From: Tubiluchus corallicola
Taxonomy: Eukaryota > Priapulida > Priapulimorpha > Priapulimorphida > Tubiluchidae
Length of the DNA: 64,000 nucleotides
Assembly (NCBI GenBank): GCA_030141605.1
Contig: JAQGDQ010000109.1
Location: 466,001 to 530,000, forward strand
Direction: 5' to 3'
Shown: positions 23,061 to 45,213 of the stretch, in pieces
How the letters are laid out: the number at the start of each line of letters is the position of its first letter
Position numbering within the stretch: position 1 is the stretch's first letter
Program-made: the position numbers and the translations under genes
The notes under the pieces: model-generated
What the model saw: only the letters and a program-made list of their open reading frames with translations
Told to the model about the DNA's origin: nothing
Database searches by the model: none

Positions 23061-23850
23061 CAATTAGTCATCTTACATTCAGGCAGTGTAGAGTGCTAGT
23101 TTAGAATTGCCTCTGTAACAGTTTGCAGCATGCCAAACATAGAGTGCATTTGAGAGTCTCCGGGCAGTCTTTCCAGGTAGATTCCAATTTAAGATCATTT
23201 GAAAGTCTGTTCCACAAATTAGAGCCTTAATATTTTATGGAGGTCTGGTTTTTGCTAGTATCTTAGCTGGTTTACCAAAACATGCTGATTCAGTGGATGT
23301 TATTATTCATTTAAATAGAGGAAGGGGAAAACCAAATCTTTTCCCTTGGAAAACACCTTATAGTAATGGGTCATGCTCGATTACATATTTCTGATAAGTA
23401 GGCCACTAATCGCTTGTACTAAAATACATCTATAATGTAGTATGTTATATTTGCAATTATGCATCTAGGAGGAAATGTAGGAACTGAAGCACTTGAAGGA
23501 TTTCTTATTCTCAAGGAATTGCTTGTTCAATGAATTTCTTGGTCATTTGAAGATGGTGACACAACATTATGGTTACCACAATTATTATCTATGCAAAGTA
23601 GCAAATTGTCAGTCAGTTCTGCAGCTGTTATGATCTTTGTGAGACTGAAATTGATAATTAGCAAGCATGTTAGCATTATTAATGAACTGTATTTAATCAG
23701 TTGTGTATAATTACTTTTCAAATAGAAAAGAAATAACAGTAGTAGTAAAGAAACACACCTGTATTTTACTGGGTTGTTTGGGCACATAGTTTTAATTTTA
23801 TTCACGACATTTTCAACTGTAGGTATTTATTTTGTTTTTAGACTGCTACT

Positions 23851-33121
<9,271 letters not shown>

Positions 33122-33276
33122 TTATGAAACATTGCCTTTCAGTTATTCTTAAGCATGGCTTCTTATTAATTTGATTCTGACAGTCAACTCAGTTAATTTT
33201 TGCTGTTGCTTCAAAGTGGCGCTGAAACAAATTTGTGAGCTTGCATACTTGTTTCTGGCCATGTATTGCTGTATGA

Positions 33277-33282
33277 AATAAA
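33277..33282 (+). terminator. CBS poly(A) signal AATAAA
   Basis: A canonical AATAAA lies about 155 bases past the CBS stop codon. It is the first one downstream and the likely 3'-end signal. Confidence 0.55.
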
Positions 33283-34788
33283 ATGCTCGACAAACAATAA
33301 TTGTTGTCGATGATGTTATTTCGGCTGCTCCAAGGCAAAAGTGCTCAGCCCATTCTTTGTGAAAAGTGAGATTTCACTTTGACCAGTGTTCGCCTAGCCT
33401 TGTACTGCTTTGTCATGTACTGCCCTGTAGCCATTCTAACCATTTTGGCATTGCTTTGAGCAGCTGAAGAGGCCATCTGATGGTGTGTCTCAAAGATATC
33501 CAGTCAAACCAAACACAGTCGTAATAGCACAATAATTTTAACTGACCAAATATTGATAAAATATTTTGTAACCTTTAAGGTTTCTTCCCTAATATTTATT
33601 ATATTTTCGCAATAAAATTGCAAAAGTTGTAATATTTTTTCATATTCTATTCTTTGGTTACATATACCTTGTTGCTTTTAATTTGAACTTCAATTTAATG
33701 TTATTACAGTTGAGTACAATTCCATACTTTACAGTTCATAATTTATAATGAAATTTATTCTGATAAGAATGTTGAATCTTGTTACTAAGTGCTATTAGAT
33801 TTAATTGTTTGATTCAATTAGAAATTTACCATTGTTAAATTTTCTACGTTTGAATTAATTGTTCTATTTTAAGATTTGGGATGCAGATGGAAATGATGTT
33901 TGTTTATAAAACATAGTGTTGGGACAGTATATTGGATAAAAAATATTAGTTAGGAGCACAATTTTTTTGTTTTATTATTAATAGATTCTCATATTGGATT
34001 ATTTTTGTATTTTTAACATTTTAAAATCTGCAAGGTTTATAGGTAGGCAAATTAACCTGAATTAATTAGTATAGATTAATTTATTGGTATTTGCAGTAAA
34101 ATCGTGTACCAACTGTTATGATTGCAAAAATAATTTCGGTGTAACAAATTGTAGAATTCGTTTAATTACTTACTCTTGCTACTGTGATTTACGGGTATAA
34201 TGGGTAACCATAATATATAATGTGTAGCAAACGCTTAAGATGCATGCTAAATTGTTGACACTTTCAGATTAATAATTTGAACTCTTTCAGAAAAAATTGT
34301 TATACACAGCTTTGATTATGTTTTACACCACGTTCTTTTTCATATTCTTATCAAAGTTACAGCGTGTGCAGCACACTATTGCCATTTATAAAAATATTTT
34401 AACATGTTTAGAAGCAAATTTGACCTTGAATGACTTTTGTTTTTGACACTACAACCTATCAGATTCAAAAAGCTGGTGAAAAAATTCAAATAAATAATCT
34501 GTCCTTTCATTCATTTTATATTATTGTTTGTAATTGTTTAGTGACAATGTAGGATATATAAGATTCACTGTTCTCTATTTCAGTTAACTTATTTTATTGT
34601 GAAATGAAATTTTTAGATATAACACATAATACCTGACAAATAATTTGTCGTGTTCCTCAAATCTATTTGATGAATTGTTAATTAAGGTACTAGCTGCAAT
34701 TATTTAACTTTCATTTGATGGAATAAAATATTAAACTGTTAATTTTTGGGAATCTGGAGCTTTTTCTGTTTTATTAAGCATTTCTGCA
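33283..34788. other. Intergenic, no gene seen
   Basis: AT-rich sequence without a recognisable gene, RNA or mobile element. Confidence 0.5.
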
Positions 34789-35560
34789 GTTTATCTCTGT
34801 TATACCTTTTGGTCCTAAGTAGTAAGTGCAGTTCATCTGTCTGTCACCTTATCCTAACTAGCACGTGTAGTGTATCACTGCATTACCTCCTGATCCCAAG
34901 TAGTATCTGCAATTTCTCAACATCACCTAGTCCCAACTAGCATGTGCAGGTTACCTTTACTTTACCTAGTCCCAAGTAGCATGTGCAATTTAGCTCTGTG
35001 TCACCTTCTGGTCCCAAGTAGTATGTGCAATTTATCTCTGTGTTACCTTCTAGTCCCAAGTAGTATTTGGAGTTTATCTCTGCATCACCTTCTGGACCCA
35101 AATTGTATGTGCAGTTTTATCTCTTCGTCAGCTTTGGTCCTAAGAAACACCTTAGTTTATGTTTGCCTCACCTTATAGCCCTAACTGGTATGTACAGTTT
35201 ATCTCTGCATCATTTCTGGTCCCAAGTTGTATGTGAAATTCACCTCTACGTCACTTCTGGCTTCAAGTAGGTGTGCAATATATTTCTGCATCACCTTTTA
35301 TTCCGAAGTAGTATATGCAAAATATTTTTGCACTGCCTAGCCCAAGTAGTATGTGCAGTTTATCCTTGCGTCATGTCTGGCCATATGTAGTTTGTACGGT
35401 TTATCTTTGCGTCATTTCTGGTCCCAAGTAGTTTGTGCAGTTTATCTCTGCCTCAACTTTTTGTCCCAGGTGGTGTGTATGCATGTAACTCAGTTAATCA
35501 ATTTCTGCAAATAGTTTGTGTAATTTACCTGTGCATCGACTTCTGGTCCCAAGGTTGACT
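34789..35560 (+). repeat. Diverged 42-bp minisatellite, about 17 copies
   Basis: A unit of about 42 bases (consensus parts CCCAAGTAGTATGTGCA and TTTATCTCTGCATCACCTT) is repeated roughly 17 times with many substitutions and small indels. Because 42 is divisible by three, several frames stay open and give spurious 14-residue protein repeats. I treat those as non-coding. Confidence 0.9.
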
Positions 35561-36982
35561 TCTTTAAGTAGTTTGAATATCTGGGTCACTGTCAAGACTG
35601 AAAATCAGTCATAGAGAGACAAATAAATGTACAGTTTCTGTAGTATATATACAGTGCAAAAATAAAGCTCGCACTAAAATTTGTTAATTTAACAAAGACT
35701 TGATAAGATTTATTAATGCAATTATCTTGTTTAAATACGATTCAAATAATTTATATACTACTATAGGTTTTGAGTTTTACGCTGTTTAATTACAGCCTAT
35801 GCCGCGCACTAACAAGGACTTCGTAGGGGAAGTCTTCGCAGAGGGCTTCGTAGGGCTATTTCTAACAATAATCCGGAATTCGTTCCACAAAGAGGTCTTA
35901 CTTCGTTATGCAGTGTTGGATCCCCCTAACGCTGGAATGTAGAAATATTAGTATTTCTTGCTTTCTCATTTGTGCCGAACAAACGATTCCTTGCGTGCGC
36001 TTGAATTTTTAAAATTTACAATTAGAATTTTATCTTGCCAGCTGGCATTGTATCTAGTCAAAAGCACTTGGATAGCCAATTGAAGACCTATGCCTTTTTG
36101 TGCATATTGCGCCGGTGACCAGGAAGAGACTGCAGCTAGGAAGTAAGAATATGAATACAGGTCCAGAACAAAGAATTATTACCTGTAATTTGCCACTGAT
36201 AGAAGAACAATGTTCTTAACTTCAGTGTTTTTACTGAAGCAATTGAAGTCAACAGTGAAACAAAAATCTTGATTGCAAAGAATTCCATGAAGACAGGAAA
36301 AAAAAGCTCAAAAAACTATAATGACAAATGTTCAATTCATAGCAATAATTTGAGAAGTAGCAGCAAAATGGTACGTGACATTTGGACATGGCTATTTGGG
36401 CAAAGGGCATTTAGGCACGGGAACACTTTGTACGAGACTTTTAGACACTAATAAAACTTAATACTGTATCTGATTTTCTTATTTTTGTTTGTTAACTTAT
36501 TTATCATTAGCATTTTATTTAAATGTGACAGCATTTTATTTCAAAAATATATAATGTATCACAAAAAAATGCAAATAACAAAAATGTGATCACAAAAAAT
36601 CTTTCACACCAAAATTCAGGGTCAGTACAACTAGTATAGCTTTTTAACTAGTATTATATCACAGTACTATATTCATTTAGAGCTTGGTGTGCTTTAGAAG
36701 AAACCGACCTAGGCTAGAAATCGTTTTTTAGTTCATTAGTTGCTCACATAACTAGCTGCCAACTAGAACACGACAAGCTAGATCAATTAATAAGTCAATT
36801 AAATGATGTATGATTATCAATATTAAGATCAACAATAACTGTTTGTTGTATTTCTAGCGATATATAATGCCTGATAATATCATACGTTCAGCAGCAGTGT
36901 TTTGAACACGCTAAGGGAGTTGTACTATAAATTATATACTATAGATTTTTCAAGTTTTACACGATCGTAGACACGAAAATAA
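35561..36982. other. Intergenic, no gene seen
   Basis: No recognisable coding sequence, RNA or repeat family. A short plus-strand open frame at 36269-36451 has no family resemblance. Confidence 0.45.
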
Positions 36983-37201
36983 TTATTTGTTTTCTAACAA
37001 AACATTAGAGTATAATTTTAAAAATGACATGGTAATCAGCCAGTGGACGAGGATGCCCACAATAAGTTTTAGCATGTTAGGCAGCTTGATTTGGACGTAA
37101 TCAAAACAGAAATCACACTGGACGTAACTCGGCGTTGGCGCCCATGTCTCGCGCCCGAATGAGCAGGCGCCCAACAACAGCTCCAAATTTTCCTGCGCCA
37201 A
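36983..37201 (-). CDS. Possible exon of an unidentified minus-strand membrane protein
   Basis: This patch is clearly more GC-rich than its surroundings and opens after an acceptor-like TTTTGGCGCAG. The frame encodes about 70 residues with a hydrophobic segment (IKLPNMLKLIVGILVHW). Third codon positions in this frame are GC-rich, as in the patch at 38225-38505. A second frame is open for about 28 codons. I do not recognise the product; part of a transporter such as an UNC93-like MFS protein is a guess only. Confidence 0.25.
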   Translation of the reverse strand: MAQENLELLLGACSFGRETWAPTPSYVQCDFCFDYVQIKLPNMLKLIVGILVHWLITMSFLKLYSNVLLENK

Positions 37202-38224
37202 AATTGAGTAAAATGAGTAGACTCGTGGCTACTTGTAATCATTAAACAGCGTGATATATTACATATAAATGTAAATCACATACAGCAGCCTTAAGAAGCC
37301 AAGTTTGACGCTATCGAACTTCTTGTGAATCGTGGACATAGCAGCCAAATTGCCGTTAATTCTGATTTCTGTTGTAATTGCTACTTTACCTTAATAAGTG
37401 TTTAAAAGTGATTAGGGACATTTGAAACACCCTGTATGGTACAGAGCAGTAGATTACAAATTATGTCGCATTTGGCCAATGAATTTTTTTAATTTTATCA
37501 TATCGTTTACTCATTTATATCTCTCATGAGCTGAAAGATTTTTATGTTATACAAAAGCATAAGAGTAACGTGGGTTTCCTTTTTCCATCGTTTATACACT
37601 TTTAAAAACGTGCTCACTCTTTTGAGATTTCATAGTAGCTCTGCAACAACGGGTTGGCTTCCCTGGTTTGTAAAAAACATAAAAACTTTTAATAAATGCA
37701 GAAAGACAAGCAACTTGTAGCGAGGTGTTCTAACGCTAATGATGTCAGTAATAATATTACACTGTCGCAAATATAATGTACTTTGAAACATATATATAAT
37801 CTAAGAGTATAAAAATAAAATTCGATACAAATCTTCAGAAATACAAATCTTCAATATTTAAATACAAATTCGATACAAATCTTCAGAAACTTGCTATAGA
37901 TCTTTACTGATAGAACAACTCTCTGTATACATGTATAATTGTATAAAACTGCACGTGAATGATATTAGTCTTACCATTCGTATATTTCATGATTCAGTAA
38001 AAAAAAATCTATGTATAACCATATACGTCAATTCTAATAATAATTACAAATTAAAAAATATAATGAGTATCAAAATAAATAAAAAGCAGCTACTATAATC
38101 ACTGTTTGCACATGATTGACAATAAAGGCGTAATTTTTCGAATGATTTATGTATAATTATAATTAATGTGTAAAAATATACAATTATAAAAATTAACATA
38201 AATAACTATCGTAATTATCATAAA

Positions 38225-38505
38225 CCTATAGAAATTTTTGAGATCATAATTTTGTCTTCAAAAAAGGCGAAGTTGTACACTAGTAAAGCTGCCAACTCGT
38301 ACACGGAAAAGGTTGTATCTGCTTCACCTAGGTACATGCAAAACCAAGCGAGACACGTGATCACGACCATCTCCCCGTCGTCGTCCTGGAAGATGTCGTT
38401 CAGGATTCCTGGAAGACGATTCTCTTCTGCGAGACACCGCAGCATGCTCAACAATATCAGGAATATGTAGTCTGAGGCAAGTGGGATAAATGCTGAATAA
38501 AGCAT
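38225..38505 (-). CDS. Possible exon of an unidentified minus-strand gene
   Basis: A GC-rich island in AT-rich DNA with an open minus-strand frame of about 90 codons (for example LPGILNDIFQDDDGEMVVIT and YELAALLVYNFAFF). It has a possible acceptor (TTGCCTCAG) near its start and possible donors (CTAG|GTGAAG, ATAG|GTTTAT). Codon third positions favour G/C in this frame, which argues for real coding sequence. No domain is recognised, and the relation to the patch at 36983-37201 is inferred only from strand and composition. Confidence 0.3.
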
Positions 38506-39114
38506 ACTAGTATAGTGAAATCAGCTCTACAAAGTTTCCTGAAAATTAAAGTTGGACTTTAATTCATGATGATTTTACGTTAATTTCTGTGATATTGTGC
38601 AATTTGAGAACTGTATTATATGTAAAATAAATTAGGCTTAAGAAAAAATTTAGTCCTAAATATATAATATTTATATATATATAAGCCTATAATAAATATT
38701 AGTAGTTATAATAACTATCTATACAATATATACATTACAACTTTACATGTGTTTTAAATTATAAACATCCACACTATAAAACAAATGCATAAGTACGATA
38801 TACTCACGCAAAATTTACACGTTTCTGAACTTTTCCCCGGTTTTTTAGAAGTAGATTTTAGGGGATTGCCACTACAAGTATCTGAAAACCTGGTTTCTCA
38901 GTATAATTTTGATCCTTTCCATGTACGTTTTTGACTTGATGACATCATAAATATGATTGAATAACATTCTAGCGCTAGATGTCGCCACAGTCATTCCATG
39001 TGTATTAGATTTCACTGTTTTATAATATTAGATCATCATGCCTCTTTACGTTTATATTTAAAATATAGTTGTGACGTAAATTTTAACTGTGCGGTTAATT
39101 TATTATGCTTAGAA

Positions 39115-42100
39115 ATGACGTTTTTTCATTTTGGAAATTGCGTTGCGCTAGCTTATGCGCCGTACTTTATTACATACAAGTATTCAGGATTGTAAGTTTG
39201 GTTTTAATAACTTACTGGGTTACAGTTTCTAGCTGCACTTCAGTCTGTCATTACAAATTACAATCTTGTCATTGTTAGCACTTGCGTTATGAAATGACCA
39301 AAATGTGTTCTGCCTTAAAACTTTAAAATGAAATTTCATTTCTTCTTTATTTTTTTAAACTAAAGACGTAAAGTTTGATGAAGTGGGTCAGTATGTTACC
39401 TGCAACACCCACCACGCAGTGGGTGGGGGGAGAAAAGCTACTGTTGTGCTTAAGTATTTCAAATGTATCCATTCATTGGTAGACTTACATATGCACTACT
39501 ACAGTGCTATACAGTATTAAGGTGCTACAAATTCTTGTTGCTAAAGCTTCCGTATAATTATTTTCGGTCACCATAATTTTTCGACTGCCCCAAACGAGGT
39601 GCGCAGATTATTGTGAGCTTTTTAGTAGCCAAGTAGTTGTAAGATCTTTTGGGCTAGAGCCAAAATTGGGTTCGGTTGAATTGTTGAAATTTGGCGTTGA
39701 TATTCATGTATGCTAGTTCAGCTTAGAAAAGAATTTGCTTCAACTGCCATTTTGTCTGGTGTGTTTTTTCTTGGACTTTTCAGTTGTGTCTATGTTACTA
39801 TTGAACCTCTTGTTGCTTAAATGGTGTGAATATACACAACCATAATTTTATGTATGTTGTATTATTTCAGAGCTGAATACAGTGCATTTTGGAAATGCGT
39901 CCAAGCGGGTGTCATGTACTTGTTCACTCAACTGTGCAAAATGATGGTGCTAGCTACATTTTTTCCACCAACCGACTCAGGTGGTGAAAGCCTAGACGTA
40001 ATGGGGGTATGGCCAATGAACAGTTGTTGTTGTGATTAAAAAAGCCAGCATTAACATTGTTTTAAGAAATTTGAGTTGCCAGATACTTTGTCTCCTTGCT
40101 TCTATCTACTGGCCGCCCATACTTTTTCTTAAATAAATTAGAAATTTTAATTTAGAAAATTAAATAAAGGAAACAGCATATTCTGTTTCTCTATTTTGTT
40201 TTTAGTGGTAGTGATTTACATACTGCATGGAAGGGCTGTTTTTTTATATTGTAATCCCATTTTTTGTATTTTGTAATACATGTCTTTGCTTTGCAATCTC
40301 ATAAAATTCCGTGCTTGAAACTTGGCTATATATCAATCTGTGTTGTAAGGAAAACTCATTGTAAGCTACACCCTTCTCAAAAATTACCGTTATAGAAAGA
40401 AACTGGTCATAAATGCTTGGCTTTACTACACACATGTAAACTTTTGTTTTCAGGAATTTTTCAAGTCTACTGTTGACTTAGCTGATTTAGTTGGTATTTA
40501 CGTTGTTATGTCGTGGACTGCGAGTAAAGGTGAAATCAAATTTCTTGTGGCTGGTTTAGGCTGGGCTACAGCTGAGCTGATCATGACAAGGTATTTCCAA
40601 ATTTGCAATACATACATGTTCTTGTTATGTTCAGAATGCCTGATTATAATAATTGAATAGACCTCTTGTTAACTCAGCGGGGCATTTTTTTTGCTAATTT
40701 TTGCATTTTTTGTTTTGCAATCATACTTCTAAGTGGCAGATTGCTTGCCTATGCATGAAGAGCAACACACAAGCAAATAAATAAACAAAGTTGCTTTGCT
40801 TAATAGTAATGATATCAAATAAAATAAAACAGTAAATTGTAAAATAGTAATTATTAATGTCATTATTTGTCACTTTGATCTGCTCGTTATTTCTCATCTT
40901 GATCTGTTTATAGACTGCCTAAAAGCAAAAAGTTAGCACTTTGTAAGTTGTAAGTGTTCTGCTTTACAAATGAAGCATTCTTATTTTATTATGCTTTCAC
41001 TTTTTGTAAAGGTGAAAATTTTTGAAGTACCTGGTGTTCGAGATGATGTATTGAATTTTTTCTTGTAGACTATTTCCACTATGGGTTGGAGCACGTGGCG
41101 TGGAATTTGACTGGAAATATATTCAAATGAGTTTGGATTCTAATATAAGTTTGGTAAGATTATTACCCTGCTTCCCTGCATGGAAGTTTATGTGTGCTTT
41201 ATTTTCATTGCAATTACAAAGAGATTGAAACTACTGTGTTAGCTTATTCTGTCTGCATTCACTTCTACACTATTTTGCAACATTTTTTGGCCATCATAAA
41301 AGACAGATATGCTACTTGCATGCAATAGCTTTGTTGATAAGGCCTGAGGGATTATTTTTTGTGGTTCAAGATGGAATCTGTGCTGAATTTGCCTGAATCT
41401 GTAATGGTCTGGTGACATGGCATTCTGTTTTTAATGGGTTATTTTTCCTCACAACTATTCGTGTTTCAAGGTTTGTTCCATTATTTGATCCTGTAGGTAC
41501 TGTTAGGGAGTTGGGTGTGCTGTTGGATATGTCTTTAACTACGGATGCAGATGTCTGTAGCATATGTAAACAATCCTTCCATCAGCTCTGTAAACTAAAG
41601 CAAATTCGGAAATATCTAACTAAACACACGGTGTTAACACTTATGCCTTCATTAATAGTAATCTGGATTGCTGCAATAGTTTAGTAGCTGATATTAGCCA
41701 GTATCTGCTCAACATGTGACCTGCAACATGTACAGAATGTTCTGCCCATCTGATCACTTCACCTATTATTGAGGATAAGCCAGCTTGTTCTTCCAGATCT
41801 TGTAGCACTCACTCACTTGTGGTACCTAAATGCAAAACTAAAATGGGCTCATGAGCATTTTCTCACACTGCATCGAATTTGTGGAGCTTCCTGCCACATA
41901 TATGGTCTGAAGCATTTGTACTGTTTTTAAATCACTACTAAAAACACATTTATTTAAAACTGCAATTAATCTATAACTTTATTTTATATCAATTTTAATA
42001 TTTCTCAGTTTTATTATAACAGTTTGCCAATTTCAAAACTTTTAGATCTAATGTTTTGTAGCCATATGTCAGTTTTTATTAATTGTCAGCTTTCATTGTT

Positions 42101-43546
42101 GTGCAAGTAGGCATCCCCTCAGATTGTTGCCTTTATAAATTAATAAACTTGAACTTAAATTTTGATGCATAATGTGTTGTTTTGGTCCTCTGAAAGATGC
42201 AGAACTTCAGATTTAAACTATTGACAGATAACAGATTTGCCACAAAATTGGACTAGTTCATGCCTATTAATACTTTAAACTTTTAAAGGGTGATAGCGGG
42301 TCAGTTACTTTCTTAAAGTTTAAATTTGATAAAAAACATTTCAAAGTAGTTCGTATAAACATTTTGTGGTAAGCTTCATGGTGAGTGTATACACGCACAT
42401 TTTAATGTGAATGGCTTGTGACATGGATTTAATACTTGCTCCAGGCGGTTTTGCTTGTAAATCTTGTCGGTTTACCTCATAGAGGGAGTATGTGTACACA
42501 TCCGAACGTGGCTGAGCCATGTCCTTGATAACAAGCCAGGCTCCAGTCTTGCCATCTCATGGAGTATGCCCTGTCTCTGAGTCCTGGGTTCCAGCTTGCA
42601 TTGTGCCCAACATTTATAAAAAGCTAAAGTCTTGAATGTAGCTTGCTAAATTACCAAAATTTACACCTGGACTACTCAGTTGGCTACTCATTTAACAGCT
42701 TCTTAAAACACGTTTATGTTTTTAGTGCTTGTTTCCCAATCTAGTCTGAAACTACTGCCCTAGAAGATTTGTGACTGATAATGTAGAATTTGTTTCGGCT
42801 AATTGTGTAGTAGTATTTCATTTGTTTACTTTACCTGTATTTCAATGCTTGAATGCATTAGGCTCAATTTCACAGCATATCTGTTAGTTCATGATGTGAA
42901 AGTAAGTACACTAAATACTTCTCTGGCATTTGCACTTAAAGTTATTCATATTTTCTGATCATACTTATGATATTCTCTGAATACAAATTGTATATATTTT
43001 GTTAGTGGAGCCAGAAATGAGATATGCTAACCAATCAAGATTTAAGCATTCTAACATAATTTGCATTATCTACTGATGGACTGTTCGAAACCCCACAAAA
43101 CTAATTGTGGTGATTCAATGGTGACCACTAGTTAAAAATTTAGTTGACTGATTTGTTTTTAATTAATTTTGTCAATTTTAAGATGTTATTCTTGCTACAG
43201 AAGTATAATATTATGTTAGCTATTCGCATCGAATCTGGTTAACCCGAAAATTATTTACACCCCTGAAAGCTAGGATTAGTGTTTCTTGTTATCTTTGCAA
43301 TTTTATTAGGTAATTTTAAGTTTAGCATTTTTAAATGTTGTAAAAGTGGTTACTATGAACAATTAGCTTTTATATTAGTTGATCTTGTCCTTGATTGGTT
43401 TTTGAAGTGTTGTTGTCATTGCAGGTACACCATATTACAGTAGCAACTTTAGTATGGTTGTGGAGTCGAAATGATTTGAATAAGTCACTTTTGCCAGTTG
43501 TCGTACTAGCACTTGGACTCAGCTGCTACAGACCAGTTATTGTTGA
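39115..43546 (+). CDS. TMEM147: TMEM147 (ER membrane protein), last exon not located
   Basis: Five exons are clear: 39115-39191, 39871-40006, 40454-40590, 41069-41153 and 43425-43546. They encode about 186 aa that align without gaps to human TMEM147 (224 aa): start [20 protein letters not shown], then [23 protein letters not shown] and [15 protein letters not shown]. In vertebrates this multi-pass ER protein associates with the Nicalin-NOMO complex and the translocon. Exon 5 ends at a strong donor (GA|GTAAGT); unspliced, the frame would hit TAA at once. The expected final 38 or so residues, including the last membrane segment, were not found before the next gene at 44.2 kb. The last exon may be divergent, distant or lost. 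Confidence 0.9.
41340..42160 (+). mobile_element. LINE ORF2 3' remnant in TMEM147 intron 4
   Basis: Plus-strand codons at 41412-41684 read [20 protein letters not shown] and [13 protein letters not shown], the post-RT region typical of CR1/L2-like elements. Further broken pieces follow, and AATAAACTTGAACTT near 42140 looks like the 3' tail. Stops and frameshifts show that it is inactive. Confidence 0.7.
42390..42640 (+). repeat. SINE-like dispersed repeat, copy A
   Basis: It shares short blocks with sequence near 53.8 kb (TAGAGGGAG...TACACATCC...GGTG) and near 54.84 kb (TATGCCCTG..CTGAGT). The order of blocks suggests one family, seen most fully at 53705-53960. Confidence 0.4.
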
Positions 43547-44199
43547 GTAAGTCATCGTTATTCTTGTCTATTATTTAGTTTAGCCAGTTTTGTACTGTAA
43601 GAACAAGCTAACGTTTTTTTTTATTTAAATTAACTATGTTGCTTCAGCAGTCAGTTGCATTTCTATGTCCTTGATTGATCACTGTGCAAACAGAATTGAA
43701 TTGTTCACGATAGAATTGTTATAGTTAGTTTTTTTTAAATGTGAACAGTTACATTTGAGATATCCTCATAACTTAGTCTCGTTGCTATGTGCAATAGAAG
43801 GTTAATACCAGTAATATTAAACTTAGATAAAAGTGGCTATAGACATTTCAGTTTTTCAATATCAAACAACACAGCTAATCTTTCATTTGGCATAACAAAC
43901 TACATTTTTGTGGACAAATTGCGACAAAATTTCAGGACATCCTTTGCCAAAGCCTGATTTACCATTTTTGCATCAGTGCGTGAACCAGTGGTGCTACAGT
44001 TTGCACTTACAAAGTGTTCACTTATTCACTGTTTATTGTGTGTTATTCAGACTCCTCATGTAATTTAAACACAATCACCAGTGTCTAGCAATTGTTTTTA
44101 AATGTTAATGTTTAAAAATTGTTTCCTCAGACTCCTATTGTAGTTTAGGCACAATCACCACTGTGAAAAACTCTCCTGCTTTCTTTATGTTAGTGGCCA

Positions 44200-45213
44200 T
44201 TACGCCACAGATTCAGTCATCCCTGATACTGAGATATCTGTTGCATTGCTAACTTTGTTAACTTTGCAACAGATAAAAGACTGGAAAATGATTCTACGTA
44301 GAGCTCTTTTGAATTCTGGTATTCTTGTACAATAGACAAACACATTCATTATACTGTTAGTACTACCCATAGTATTGAAATAAAACTGCAGAAGTTCCTC
44401 ACTGATACCACAATTATTTGGGCAGTACTGATAAACAAATGTTGCAAAATAGTAGGGAAGCCAACAAATGAAAAACAGGCCCACAGTTAGCGCTAGAGTC
44501 TTTGCAAGTTTCAGTCTTTTCTTAAGTTGATAAGCATTAGTTCTTCCTTCTTTATCAACAAACTGTTGATTTCTCGTCTGTCGAATTGCCTCTTTGACTA
44601 TTACAGCATAGCACAAGACAACAATTAAAAGCGTAACAGTACCAAAGGTCAGTACCCACTGCCCCCAGAGTACTCCGAATCTGTCCCTCATTGAAAAACA
44701 GTGCATTCCAGTGTTTCTTTCCACCATGTAAAACCATACTGATATCCCATACAGCACTACGCAGAATGTCCAGACAGCTAGCATACTAAGTCTTGCTCGT
44801 TGTTCAGTCACCAGTTGATGGTAATGCAAAGCATATACAACAGAAATGTAGCGTTCAATTGTAATCGCTTGGTAAGTAAATACTGATGCTGACAGTGATA
44901 TGTACAATAAACTAATATTGATAGCGCACCAAACTACAATGTTATTCATCTTTAGCAAGTAGCCAACACCTAGAACTGACAGGGCAATGCCTGCCATAAG
45001 GTCAGCAATTGCCATGTGCCCAATAAAGTAATATGGCACACTTTTTAAACTCCGACTTGTCCTTAAAACCAGTAACACAGTTAAATTTGACAAACTGATA
45101 CTACAGCCGAGAACAAGGTAAAACACCAGAAATGAATCATATGCTGTTCCCACGTCTTCTATAATTGTCATATTGATAAGATTTTTGGTGAAATTTTCAT
45201 TTAAACTTTCCAT
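44200..45213 (-). CDS. Rhodopsin-class GPCR 1, intronless
   Basis: A single-exon 337-aa receptor with seven hydrophobic segments. Landmarks: N-glycosylation sites NFT and NMT in the N-tail; N43 in TM1; D71 in TM2 (HMAIADLMAG); C96 in TM3, pairing with C172 in loop 2; E120-R121-Y122; CWLP at 250-253; and TM7 N290-V-F-V-Y294, where Val replaces the Pro of NPxxY. The first intracellular loop (SLKSVPYYFIGHMAIAD) resembles melanocortin, cannabinoid and lysophospholipid receptors, so the MECA group is a reasonable guess. The ligand is unknown. It is the most diverged of the five local receptors and lies 3' to TMEM147 in convergent orientation. Confidence 0.93.
   Translation of the reverse strand: MESLNENFTKNLINMTIIEDVGTAYDSFLVFYLVLGCSISLSNLTVLLVLRTSRSLKSVPYYFIGHMAIADLMAGIALSVLGVGYLLKMNNIVVWCAINISLLYISLSASVFTYQAITIERYISVVYALHYHQLVTEQRARLSMLAVWTFCVVLYGISVWFYMVERNTGMHCFSMRDRFGVLWGQWVLTFGTVTLLIVVLCYAVIVKEAIRQTRNQQFVDKEGRTNAYQLKKRLKLAKTLALTVGLFFICWLPYYFATFVYQYCPNNCGISEELLQFYFNTMGSTNSIMNVFVYCTRIPEFKRALRRIIFQSFICCKVNKVSNATDISVSGMTESVA

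Noticed and set aside
34746-35270. Plus-strand open frames with 14-residue repeats
   Set aside because: They are by-products of the 42-bp minisatellite; several frames are open at once and there is no start context or domain.
43547-44199. Possible last TMEM147 exon after acceptors near 43577, 43650, 43852 and 43945
   Set aside because: Each gives a short frame with an early stop and no resemblance to the C-terminal membrane segment.
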